DNA of 33,448 bases from Spirosomataceae bacterium. Its GTDB lineage: Bacteria; Bacteroidota; Bacteroidia; Cytophagales; Spirosomataceae. Below, one piece after another: positions 7,912 to 15,178 of the stretch. Made by a program: the position numbers and the translations under genes. Within the stretch, counting starts at the first letter, position 1. Every line of letters starts with the position of its first letter. The DNA lies in NCBI GenBank assembly GCA_022702045.1, contig JAKONH010000389.1:1-33448 (forward strand), read 5' to 3'. The notes beneath the pieces are model-generated. The model did no database searches and was not told where the DNA came from. It saw only the letters and a program-made list of their open reading frames with translations.

Positions 7912-9767
7912 GATTTGGCGGTTACGGCGTTGGTCTTGCTCAGGCCGTGGTTGGTTTTTTCCCAGTAGAACGGTTTGGTAATCAACTGCCAAAGTCCTTT
8001 GTAAGCCGCAATCGAATGCATGAGCCAGTACACCGGATTGAGCAGGGCAAACCAAATAAGTTCGTAGAACCGGCGCTTAAACACGGCCAGCATGTTGATG
8101 TAAATCATCAGCATGTTCCCCGCAATCAGATTGAACGTCGAGATGTACAGCACCCAGTCTGGGAAGAGCGGCCGGATTGCTTTCAGATCGAACACGAGGT
8201 AAGCCAGAAAAAAGGCCAGCAGTACCGGGTACAGCAGGAAGGTCATCGACGTGGCACCGATAAAAAAGTTAAAGCCAATAAACCCTTTCCAGCCGATCTT
8301 CTGCACGAGCCGACGCGGGTTGCGCATATGAACGAGGTACGTCTGCATGTACCCTTTGATCCACCGCGACCGCTGCCGAATCCAGTTGAACGGTTCGTTG
8401 TTGGCTTCCTCATAAGTAGTCGAGTTGACGATGGCCACCTTGTAGCCTTTGGCAAAGGCGCGCACGCCCAGATCGGCGTCTTCGGTTACGTTAAACGGGT
8501 CCCAGCCGCCCAGCTCGCGCAGAATGTCGAGTTTAAAGTGATTGCTCGTGCCACCCAGTGGAATGGGAATGTCGAGCGTACCTAAGCCCGGCAGCATGTA
8601 GTCGAACCAGTAGCTGTATTCGAGCGTGAACATCCGCGTGAGCATGTTCTCGTTGCGGTTGAAGTAGTTCAGCGCCCCTTGCAGGCAAATAAATTTCTTG
8701 GGCAGCTTGTTGAACAGAAAGACCGTTTTTTTAAGCTGATCGGCGTCGGGAATATCTTCGGCGTCGTAGATGGTCAGGAACTCCCCGCGCGAAAAATGCA
8801 GGCCGTAGTTACAAGCCTTGGGCTTGGTCTTCGGCATGTGGAAGGGTACCACGATCACCTCGAAGTTGGCTGGGAAATCAAGCGCCCGAACGGCGTTGAG
8901 CGTCTTGTCGTCGTCTTCCTCGATCAGTAGTTTGATATCCAGTTTTTCGCTGGGATAGTCTAGATTCTGCAGGTTCCAGATCAGTTTACGAATCAGCTTG
9001 TCTTCTTTGTAAACCGGCAGCTGAATGGTGTAAACCGGCAAATCGTCGTTGCGCACCTGGGCCACTTCCTCTTTCGTGACCGCCTGAAACAACTCGAACC
9101 GCGAACCAACCAGGGCCAGAAACAGCTTGAAGCCAATCGAAATCAGAAAGAACGTACTCATCAGCACGTTGATTGTGATCGAGGTCTCGACAAAATTCAG
9201 GCATAGCAGGGTAGCGACGACGGCGATCAGGCCGAAAATGACGATCAGCTGACTGTTGGTAAACGTTACCAATGCCGAGCTTTCCGGGTCGCGCTGCACC
9301 AGGTCGAAGACAGCTTTTTTAACGTAAGGTTCACCCAGTAACTTATGGCTCAGCCAGATAATGTCGAGGTCCGATGCGGGCAGAATGGTTAGGGGCAGGT
9401 TGAATGTGTCGCGAACGAGGGTAATATACGTTTCGTCGGTCGGGTCGGCCATCGCTACCACGACGTGCCCATTCTCAATGCGTAGTGGCATTCCCAGAAA
9501 ACGGTCGGCCACACGCAGGTCGAGCTGACTGACGACGTCCATAGTAAACGCTTTGTCCCGAATCGCCACCAGTGTATGACCTTTCGAAGCGAGTATGCGT
9601 TCGTACTGCTTGCGCGAGATGTAGCCGAAATTGAGCAGGATTTTGACGGGAGCGAAGCCGGTTTCGCGTTGAAACCTACGAAGCCTGAATACCTGTTCCT
9701 GCTTTAGCAGTCCGGCCGTAAACAGCCAGTCTATACTGGTTTGTGGCGTGGTGATGGTTGCCTGCAT
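7908..9767 (-). CDS. Processive family 2 glycosyltransferase with N-terminal MshEN/T2SSE_N-like domain (XagB-like)
   Basis: The product has 619 residues. Residues 10-147 look like the N-terminal domain of type II secretion ATPases: paired helical segments, then M-P-L-R-I near 93 and V-A-M-A-D-P at 104-109. Two membrane segments (about 172-220) precede a GT-A domain with all processive synthase motifs: EEDDD 283-287, KACNYG 317-322, DAED 335-338, TEDADLG 428-434 (likely catalytic base) and QRSRW 465-469. Three or so more membrane segments follow. It should polymerise a nucleotide-sugar donor and push the chain through the membrane, like BcsA. It lacks a PilZ domain, so the MshEN-like domain is the only candidate nucleotide sensor. 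I recall this architecture from XagB-type enzymes. The sugar is unknown. Confidence 0.88.
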   Translation of the reverse strand: MQATITTPQTSIDWLFTAGLLKQEQVFRLRRFQRETGFAPVKILLNFGYISRKQYERILASKGHTLVAIRDKAFTMDVVSQLDLRVADRFLGMPLRIENGHVVVAMADPTDETYITLVRDTFNLPLTILPASDLDIIWLSHKLLGEPYVKKAVFDLVQRDPESSALVTFTNSQLIVIFGLIAVVATLLCLNFVETSITINVLMSTFFLISIGFKLFLALVGSRFELFQAVTKEEVAQVRNDDLPVYTIQLPVYKEDKLIRKLIWNLQNLDYPSEKLDIKLLIEEDDDKTLNAVRALDFPANFEVIVVPFHMPKTKPKACNYGLHFSRGEFLTIYDAEDIPDADQLKKTVFLFNKLPKKFICLQGALNYFNRNENMLTRMFTLEYSYWFDYMLPGLGTLDIPIPLGGTSNHFKLDILRELGGWDPFNVTEDADLGVRAFAKGYKVAIVNSTTYEEANNEPFNWIRQRSRWIKGYMQTYLVHMRNPRRLVQKIGWKGFIGFNFFIGATSMTFLLYPVLLAFFLAYLVFDLKAIRPLFPDWVLYISTFNLIAGNMLMIYINMLAVFKRRFYELIWFALLNPVYWLMHSIAAYKGLWQLITKPFYWEKTNHGLSKTNAVTAKS

Positions 9768-9770
9768 ACC

Positions 9771-10610
9771 TTAGAAACGGATAACGGAGGTGAGTGAGAA
9801 GCCGCGTCCGATGCCAACGTTCTGCCCGTAGACATCGCCGTACACATTGGCGTACAGCCAGGTGCCCGTACCGAGTTGACGACCATAGCCCAGCGTTGCT
9901 TTAGCAAAGCGAAAATCCGTGTTGACCGTTGGGTTGACCGGATTAAGTTCGCGAAACAGACTGCTGTACGAAATAAGCCCGCTCAGTTCGCCAGTCAGTA
10001 CATTCTTGGGCGACACGTACCAACCCATCGTCGCCAGCAACGATACCTGATCGACCGGGCGGGGACCAACGCGAAAAAAGCGTCGAAACCCGGCTTCCGT
10101 GTTGAAATACGCATCCCGGTTATTCAGTTTCAGACTGCCCGCGTACAGCAGTTTTAGCTCAGCCCCGCTACTGGCATAACCCAGATACGGTATTCGACTG
10201 GCATTCTGGTACAACGGGGCAATCGCCTGCGCCTGCACCGACAGATAACGCCGGTTGTCGACGTTGAGCAGATTGTACCGTAGTCCGACTTCGAGATCGG
10301 TCAGGCCGCTGTTATGAATGGTCTGCTGCTCGCTTTTGTACTGGTTCGTGGCGAAAGGCAACGTGCCGACCAGTGTCAGCCGATCCGACAGGCCGTACTC
10401 CCCATACAACCGGATGTTGACCGACTGAAATCGACCGTTGTCGCCGAAGGTTTGCACCGTGCGGTCGGGGCCCCAGTAGCTCGTAGCCCGGTAATAGTAG
10501 ACGCCCGGCACGAACATAAACCGGTGCTTGGGTTGCGGCCACGCCGAGCGCGGCCCGGCATACCCCACGACGCTGTTAACCAGCAGTAACAAACTGAGCA
10601 GATAACGCAT
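9771..10610 (-). CDS. Outer-membrane barrel-like protein of the exopolysaccharide operon
   Basis: The product has 279 residues from the ATG at 10610, which begins a proper signal peptide (M-R-Y-L-L-S-L-L-L-L, ending near V-G-Y-A-G). A longer frame to 10724 would overlap the BcsB-like gene by more than 100 bases and lacks a signal. The mature part has many alternating aromatic/hydrophobic and polar strands, typical of an outer-membrane beta-barrel, and ends S-V-I-R-F with a C-terminal aromatic, the usual barrel assembly signal. Spacing is 2 bases from the BcsB-like gene and 3 bases to the glycosyltransferase. It could be the outer-membrane exit pore or a barrel partner, in the position BcsC or XagA would take. 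No TPR region is present. Confidence 0.72.
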   Translation of the reverse strand: MRYLLSLLLLVNSVVGYAGPRSAWPQPKHRFMFVPGVYYYRATSYWGPDRTVQTFGDNGRFQSVNIRLYGEYGLSDRLTLVGTLPFATNQYKSEQQTIHNSGLTDLEVGLRYNLLNVDNRRYLSVQAQAIAPLYQNASRIPYLGYASSGAELKLLYAGSLKLNNRDAYFNTEAGFRRFFRVGPRPVDQVSLLATMGWYVSPKNVLTGELSGLISYSSLFRELNPVNPTVNTDFRFAKATLGYGRQLGTGTWLYANVYGDVYGQNVGIGRGFSLTSVIRF

Positions 10611-10612
10611 GG

Positions 10613-12733
10613 TTAGTTCTCGAAAAGGGCCTGCGATACTTTTACCTTCGAGCGCACGTAAAGGAAAGCCAGCAGAATTAGTACCAGCAGACCACCGAGG
10701 ATGTATAGGTTGTAACGACCCCACCAGTCGCGGGCATAGTCGGTCCGGTCGTAGTAGTCGATACTGGAATTATCTTCGGTGAGGTTGAACACGTACCGGT
10801 TGGGGCCGGCAGCAATCAGCACATTACTGGCCTGATTCGACAACTGATCGGTCAGGTGGCGGGCGGTGTTTTGCAACGCTCCGGCGGCAATGGCTCCGTT
10901 CAGCGACAGCAGCAGCACCGACTGATCGCCTTCCCGGAAAATCTGGGCCACGCCACATGATACCGAGTCGGAAACGGCAAAGAGCGGTTTGCTGCGGTCG
11001 TCACCGTACAATCGGAAATCGCGGTCGAACTGCACCGGGGCCTTCGACAGACGACCCCACAACGGATCGGTGCGGTTGAGAATGGCAAGCAGATTTTCGT
11101 CATCTGAGGCTTTGTAGCTATCCGATACGTATACCGATGGAATCGTGAGCGCCTTCGCCGGGCGCTGGTTCAACTGTCGTACTAGTTCACAGACGCCCGG
11201 AATCGCCTGGGTTAGCTGTGATTTGCTCACGACAACCGCCAGCGGTTTGCTCTGGAAAGCACCCGGATATTGCAGGAAGCTAAGCGTTTCGGATGAATAG
11301 GCTGCGGTACTGTAGACGTACGATCGCTGCACGTCGACCTGGGCGAAGAAACTGGTGAAGCTATTCTGGCAGACGTTGGTGCCGGGGAAGAAGCGAAACT
11401 CCGCCTGTACCGTATTGAACGGTTTGAGCAGGTAGCGTTTTACTTTCGGCGACACCGAAATTAGCCCTGATTTGTCGAGGGCGGTACTGCTGAACAGCAC
11501 GTCGTTGATGTATAGATTCAGGTAGCCCCGGTCGCCCGCCTGTAAACCACTGTAGCGGGCTTCCAGGTGCGTTTCGATTTCATTGGGCTGCTTGCTGAAG
11601 TCGCTGAGCCGGAAACTGTACAGCTGTCGCAGCGAGCCAATCCCCTGCATCATCGTCGGTTGCCCACCCAACTGCGCCAGCGTCAGCCGGTCCGACTGCG
11701 GGCGATCCAGTTGTTCCTGTCGGGCTTCGCTGATCGTCAGGAAGTCGCCGAACGCCGACGCCAGAACGGTCGAGTTACTCACGGCGTCGACCGTTTTGGC
11801 GTAGCCATCCTGTCCACTTCCCGTTACAAACAGGACTTCCGGCTGCTGGAGCGTAGCGGTTTTCAGGGCGAACAGACCCTGGTGGGGCTGTGGTTGCCGG
11901 GTCAGCAGGGAACGGTAGCGAGTGGGTAAGCTGGTCAGTTCACCGACGACGATCAGGTTTCGTAACGAATCGGGGGCCTGATTCGCCGGAAACAGGCCGA
12001 CCGTGCCGGGTCGTAGTTCGCTCAGGCGGCTATATAAAGCACTGACCAGCCGGATGTCGACAGGGCTGGCTGTGGCCGGATAAACGATGGCCGTTTTGGT
12101 CGGCAGGCAGTTCGACAGGTTCAGACGATTCGCGTTGGCTGCGGCCTGATACGTGACCGACGACGCTTGCCCGACCTTGAGCCATAGCGCCGGATTTTCG
12201 AGGTCTCTACAGCGATCATCGCTGATGGCCAGTTGCGTTTTTACGTCAACCTGTACGAACGGAGAACCGGCCTGCTGACTATCGGGCGACAGCGGTACGG
12301 ATATCGGGCTATTGGGGGTCAACTGATTCAGGTTCAGGCTGAGCACCGGCTGGCCATGTACCTGTATCGTTACCGACGATTTGTTGAGCAGCAACGCCTG
12401 CGAAGGCGTCAGGAGAAGTGTAAGCTGTCCGTTCTGTAATGTGCCTGTGGGCGGAATTCGCAAATAGTAGGTAGCCGTGCTACTTAGCCCCTGTAGCGAC
12501 TGATCGGTGTAACCGGCTTCAGCAAACGTTACCCGCGTAGGTGAAACGGCTGGTGCGGGCATCGGTAGGGCTGCCACCGCCGTCATAGTGGCCGGTTTAG
12601 CTATTGTCCAGTTCGAGCGAACCAGTTGAACGGGTCGGCGGGCGGGTATGGGCTTACCAACGGCCGGCTGCAGTATAGCGCTCAGTAGGGGTAATAGCCA
12701 GATATGATGAACGGAAGGGGTAACGAGCGACAT
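10613..12733 (-). CDS. BcsB-like periplasmic subunit of a polysaccharide synthase
   Basis: The 706-residue protein has an N-terminal signal sequence, a large periplasmic part and a single C-terminal membrane anchor (about 676-693) followed by a short basic tail. This is the topology of BcsB, the partner that receives the nascent glucan from BcsA. Recognisable BcsB-like pieces include the early jelly-roll region with Y-Y-L-R-I-P and L-T-L-L-L-T-P-S, V-T-I-Q-V-H-G-Q-P, and the second half with L-Y-I-N-D-V-L-F and alternating carbohydrate-binding-like and flavodoxin-like blocks. The length fits the family. Despite the family name, BcsB does not itself bind c-di-GMP. It is followed after 2 bases by the barrel-like gene and preceded by the kinase gene after a 47-base gap holding the palindrome CAACTAGTTG. 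Confidence 0.85.
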   Translation of the reverse strand: MSLVTPSVHHIWLLPLLSAILQPAVGKPIPARRPVQLVRSNWTIAKPATMTAVAALPMPAPAVSPTRVTFAEAGYTDQSLQGLSSTATYYLRIPPTGTLQNGQLTLLLTPSQALLLNKSSVTIQVHGQPVLSLNLNQLTPNSPISVPLSPDSQQAGSPFVQVDVKTQLAISDDRCRDLENPALWLKVGQASSVTYQAAANANRLNLSNCLPTKTAIVYPATASPVDIRLVSALYSRLSELRPGTVGLFPANQAPDSLRNLIVVGELTSLPTRYRSLLTRQPQPHQGLFALKTATLQQPEVLFVTGSGQDGYAKTVDAVSNSTVLASAFGDFLTISEARQEQLDRPQSDRLTLAQLGGQPTMMQGIGSLRQLYSFRLSDFSKQPNEIETHLEARYSGLQAGDRGYLNLYINDVLFSSTALDKSGLISVSPKVKRYLLKPFNTVQAEFRFFPGTNVCQNSFTSFFAQVDVQRSYVYSTAAYSSETLSFLQYPGAFQSKPLAVVVSKSQLTQAIPGVCELVRQLNQRPAKALTIPSVYVSDSYKASDDENLLAILNRTDPLWGRLSKAPVQFDRDFRLYGDDRSKPLFAVSDSVSCGVAQIFREGDQSVLLLSLNGAIAAGALQNTARHLTDQLSNQASNVLIAAGPNRYVFNLTEDNSSIDYYDRTDYARDWWGRYNLYILGGLLVLILLAFLYVRSKVKVSQALFEN

Positions 12734-12780
12734 AGGTAAGGAGCAACTAGTTGAATAAGCAGGAGCGTATGGACTGATGG

Positions 12781-14154
12781 TTAGGCCAGCGGGAACTCAA
12801 CCCGGTAGCGGTTGCCGATGCGTGGGTTGCTGGCGTAGGTCAGCGTCCCGTGCATGGCTTCGGTCAGCCGGAGGGCAATCGACAGGCCCAGACCGGCGCG
12901 ATCGGGTGAGCTGACGGTTGTGTGCGACAACTCATCGAGCTTGTTGAATAACCGATCCATCTGCGCCTGCCCGATGGTTTGTCCGTGGTCGATCAGTTCA
13001 AAGACGAAGCGTGTATCGGTGGCGTCGGTATGCAGCGTAAGCGTATTGGCGGGTTGCGAGAACCGAATGGCATTGGTAATCAGGTTCTCGAAAATCTGCC
13101 GCGCAAATACCTGGTCGACCTGCACGATGATGCTGGTGGGCAGCATGTTCAGCAACAGCTGAATGTCTTTCCGAGTGGCCGCATCCGTCAGTTCGTTGGC
13201 GATACGGTTGATGATTCGATTCAAATCAACCTGTTCGTAGTTGAACGCGATCTCCGTGCCTTCGATTTCTTTGACATCGAGCAGCTTGTTGAGCAGGTAC
13301 TGAATGCGCCCCGACGCATCCGAAATAAAGCCAACATATTCCTGCTGATCCGGACTCATCGCAGCGCCTTCGGCCTGTAGCTCACCCACCGACAGGCGGA
13401 TGGTGCCGACCAGGTTTTTCAGGTCGTGACCAGCAATGGAGATAAAGTCGTTTTTCTGGTCGTTGAGCCGTTTGAGCTGCGCGTTCGTATCCAGTATCAG
13501 TTGGTTTTTGCCAATTAGTTCTTCGTTCAGATCCTGTAGCTTGTCGTTGGTGTGCTGGGCGGTCAGTTGCAGTCGGATCTCGCGTCCGAGCGATTGGAAT
13601 CGTGCCCGTGGGATATACGCCGAACAGATCGCAATAACCATAAATATGATTCCACCTTCCTGAAAAAACGTCAGGATCGGGTAGCGCTGATTCACCAGAT
13701 AAAAGCAGAATAACTGGACAACAATGGCGAAGGCAGCATGCAGATACGAGTTGACGGCTTTCCAGTACACTGTGGCGTTGATGAGCAGAAAGATTGCCGA
13801 TAGCGTCAGGAAGTAGGTGCTGATAGCACCGAAGTCGACCAGGTTACAAAGCAGCGCATACGTCAGCGATACGCTAGCTAAGATCAGATGCAGGGGCCAT
13901 CGGTACGACCAGTTATATGCCCGCCCCACGCGGTACACCATGTACACCAGCAGGACTGTTATGAGACGGACCAGCAAAAAGGGTTGCCACAACGTTTCTG
14001 CGAAGACATAGTCGAGAATGGAGAAGAATGGGTAGACCGACAGAAACACCCACACGATCGTCGTCGTACCATAGGACGACTGATGGCTGACCTCCCGACT
14101 TAGCTCAGCGGGTGAAATAACCGGCGGACCGACAGACGATGCAACGGCATTCAT
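12781..14154 (-). CDS. Membrane sensor histidine kinase of the exopolysaccharide operon
   Basis: The 457-residue protein has about five to six membrane segments between residues 30 and 185, a coiled linker (about 188-232), a HisKA dimerisation domain with the phospho-acceptor H243 in A-G-H-D-L-K-N-L, and an HATPase domain with N-box F-E-N-L-I-T-N-A (355-362), a G1-like D389-H-G and G2 G-L-G-L-S (421-425). There is no periplasmic sensor loop of note, so the signal is probably sensed in the membrane. The start lies 3 bases after the stop of the single-domain response regulator and the biosynthetic genes follow directly, so the pair most likely controls the polysaccharide machine. The G1 box is short of the usual second glycine, which may affect ATP handling. 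Confidence 0.88.
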   Translation of the reverse strand: MNAVASSVGPPVISPAELSREVSHQSSYGTTTIVWVFLSVYPFFSILDYVFAETLWQPFLLVRLITVLLVYMVYRVGRAYNWSYRWPLHLILASVSLTYALLCNLVDFGAISTYFLTLSAIFLLINATVYWKAVNSYLHAAFAIVVQLFCFYLVNQRYPILTFFQEGGIIFMVIAICSAYIPRARFQSLGREIRLQLTAQHTNDKLQDLNEELIGKNQLILDTNAQLKRLNDQKNDFISIAGHDLKNLVGTIRLSVGELQAEGAAMSPDQQEYVGFISDASGRIQYLLNKLLDVKEIEGTEIAFNYEQVDLNRIINRIANELTDAATRKDIQLLLNMLPTSIIVQVDQVFARQIFENLITNAIRFSQPANTLTLHTDATDTRFVFELIDHGQTIGQAQMDRLFNKLDELSHTTVSSPDRAGLGLSIALRLTEAMHGTLTYASNPRIGNRYRVEFPLA

Positions 14155-14157
14155 AAG

Positions 14158-14541
14158 CTAGGATAGGAGTGAAAGAAGCTGATCGCGTAGCTGCGCCGAC
14201 TCAAACGGTTTGACCACTGAACCCGTGAAGCCGCTGGCATCGAGCTCTTCCTGCGGCAGTGCAGTCGCCGACGACGCCAGAATTGCCACGGCTGAATCGA
14301 ATTGACGAATAAGCTGGCAGGCCGTTGCACCATCCATGACAGGCATCTGCAAATCCATAATAATCGCTTGATACGGTAGCTGATTGGCCGCGCCGATCCG
14401 GCTCAATTCAACGGCTTTCTCGCCATTGTCGGCTGTATCGACAAGACCTCCCCATTTTGTAATCAGTTTGCGGATCAGTAGTAAGTTGAGTGGGTTGTCG
14501 TCGACTAGCAGGATGCGCGTGTCCGTCAAATTTTCTTTCAT
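14158..14541 (-). CDS. Single-domain response regulator, first gene of the exopolysaccharide operon
   Basis: The product is 127 residues, just a receiver domain: acidic pair D14-D15, phospho-acceptor D63 in I-M-D-L-Q-M-P-V-M-D-G, switch residue S91 (in place of the more common Thr) and K111 in V-K-P-F. It has no DNA-binding or enzymatic output domain, so it acts by protein contact or as a phosphate shuttle. Because it heads an operon that includes its kinase and a polysaccharide synthase, direct control of the synthase complex or of an off-site enzyme is possible. Its stop is 3 bases before the kinase start. The 637-base gap upstream should contain the operon promoter, though I see no convincing TAnnTTTG box on the minus strand. 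Confidence 0.9.
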   Translation of the reverse strand: MKENLTDTRILLVDDNPLNLLLIRKLITKWGGLVDTADNGEKAVELSRIGAANQLPYQAIIMDLQMPVMDGATACQLIRQFDSAVAILASSATALPQEELDASGFTGSVVKPFESAQLRDQLLSLLS

Positions 14542-14760
14542 ACGATGGCTAGTTTAGGTAAGTAAATCCAGTAACTTTCAAGAATGTCGTCTGTATGAAT
14601 CGGGTCAGGAAATGCGGTTCAGTGTGCTACTGCCGGACTGTAGCTAACTCGTTTATACATGACAGTTGATCAATGCAGCTTTCCTTACTGGTATCACGAA
14701 GCAACGTGCATATTACTGCACAGCCGGTAAAGACAAGTATGAGAGAGTGGCTATGGATTT

Positions 14761-14892
14761 ATGACCAAAGAGCAGGCCAAATTTTATGATATAGTGAAAA
14801 AGTTAACGTTTAAGTATCCAAAAGAGAAAAAAATAACTATTTGCCGTCTATCTACAAGGTTTTGGGGGCTCTATGGGAAACATAAAACGTAG
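14761..14892 (+). CDS. Possible small protein or gene remnant, 43 residues
   Basis: ATG at 14761 and TAG at 14890 frame a lysine- and aromatic-rich peptide starting M-T-K-E-Q-A-K-F-Y-D and containing R-F-W-G-L-Y-G-K. Its AT-rich codons (AAA, TTT, ATA, TTA) differ clearly from the GC-rich neighbours, so it may be a foreign remnant or a genuine small gene. I recognise no family. It lies on the opposite strand to the operon, in its upstream gap. Confidence 0.25.
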   Translation: MTKEQAKFYDIVKKLTFKYPKEKKITICRLSTRFWGLYGKHKT

Positions 14893-14925
14893 ACTCGCTC
14901 ACAGGTAAGGGCCAAAGTCGATATG

Positions 14926-15033
14926 CGCTACTCTGTACGTAGCGACACGTTGCGGAACAGGGATTCGATCAAAAACAGATCGGTTGACAGGTGCCAGCCT
15001 GGCAAGGGTAAGGAGTACCCTGTTGAACCTGTC
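14926..15033. ncRNA. Cluster of stem-loops with a possible three-way junction; candidate structured RNA
   Basis: Three units follow one another. Stem 1: CGCTAC (14926-14931) with GTAGCG (14939-14944). Stem 2: CGATC (14966-14970) with GATCG (14978-14982). Unit 3: GACAGGT (14986-14992) pairs perfectly with ACCTGTC (15027-15033) and encloses two smaller hairpins, GCCA/TGGC (14993-15003) and AGGGTA/TACCCT (15005-15021, loop AGGAG). That makes a three-way junction. On the minus strand it would lie in the far 5' leader of the exopolysaccharide operon. I recognise no known riboswitch class. Structure is seen; function is inferred. Confidence 0.35.
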
Positions 15034-15120
15034 TCTGGTGTTTCATACCCGTTCCCAAGGCGCATCCGTCGGAAAATTGGCTGGTACAATAGCTGTTAGT
15101 TCGTACGTAAACTGTCATAA

Positions 15121-15159
15121 CGCGAAACAGCCCCCGTTCTGAACGGGGGCTGTTTCGCG
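15121..15159 (-). terminator. Perfect 19-bp hairpin after the LysM transglycosylase gene
   Basis: The arms 15121-15139 and 15141-15159 are perfect complements around a central T, beginning CGCGAAACAG and ending CTGTTTCGCG, with a G/C-rich core. The hairpin lies 20 bases past the transglycosylase stop codon. No T run follows on the minus strand, and the symmetry would let it work in both directions. Confidence 0.7.
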
Positions 15160-15178
15160 GGTTGGAAAGGCTACTGAG

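Larger units (their letters stand above)
14542..15178. other. 637-base gap upstream of the exopolysaccharide operon
   Basis: No standard gene is present. From left to right it holds the presumed promoter/leader of the leftward response regulator gene, a 43-codon AT-rich reading frame on the plus strand (14761-14892), a cluster of stem-loops (14926-15033), a quiet stretch, and a perfect hairpin (15121-15159) after the LysM transglycosylase gene. It is the largest gene-poor stretch in the left half of the window. Confidence 0.6.

Noticed and set aside
7947-8585. A 212-codon open frame on the plus strand
   Set aside because: It is antisense to the glycosyltransferase gene, whose catalytic motifs are unmistakable.
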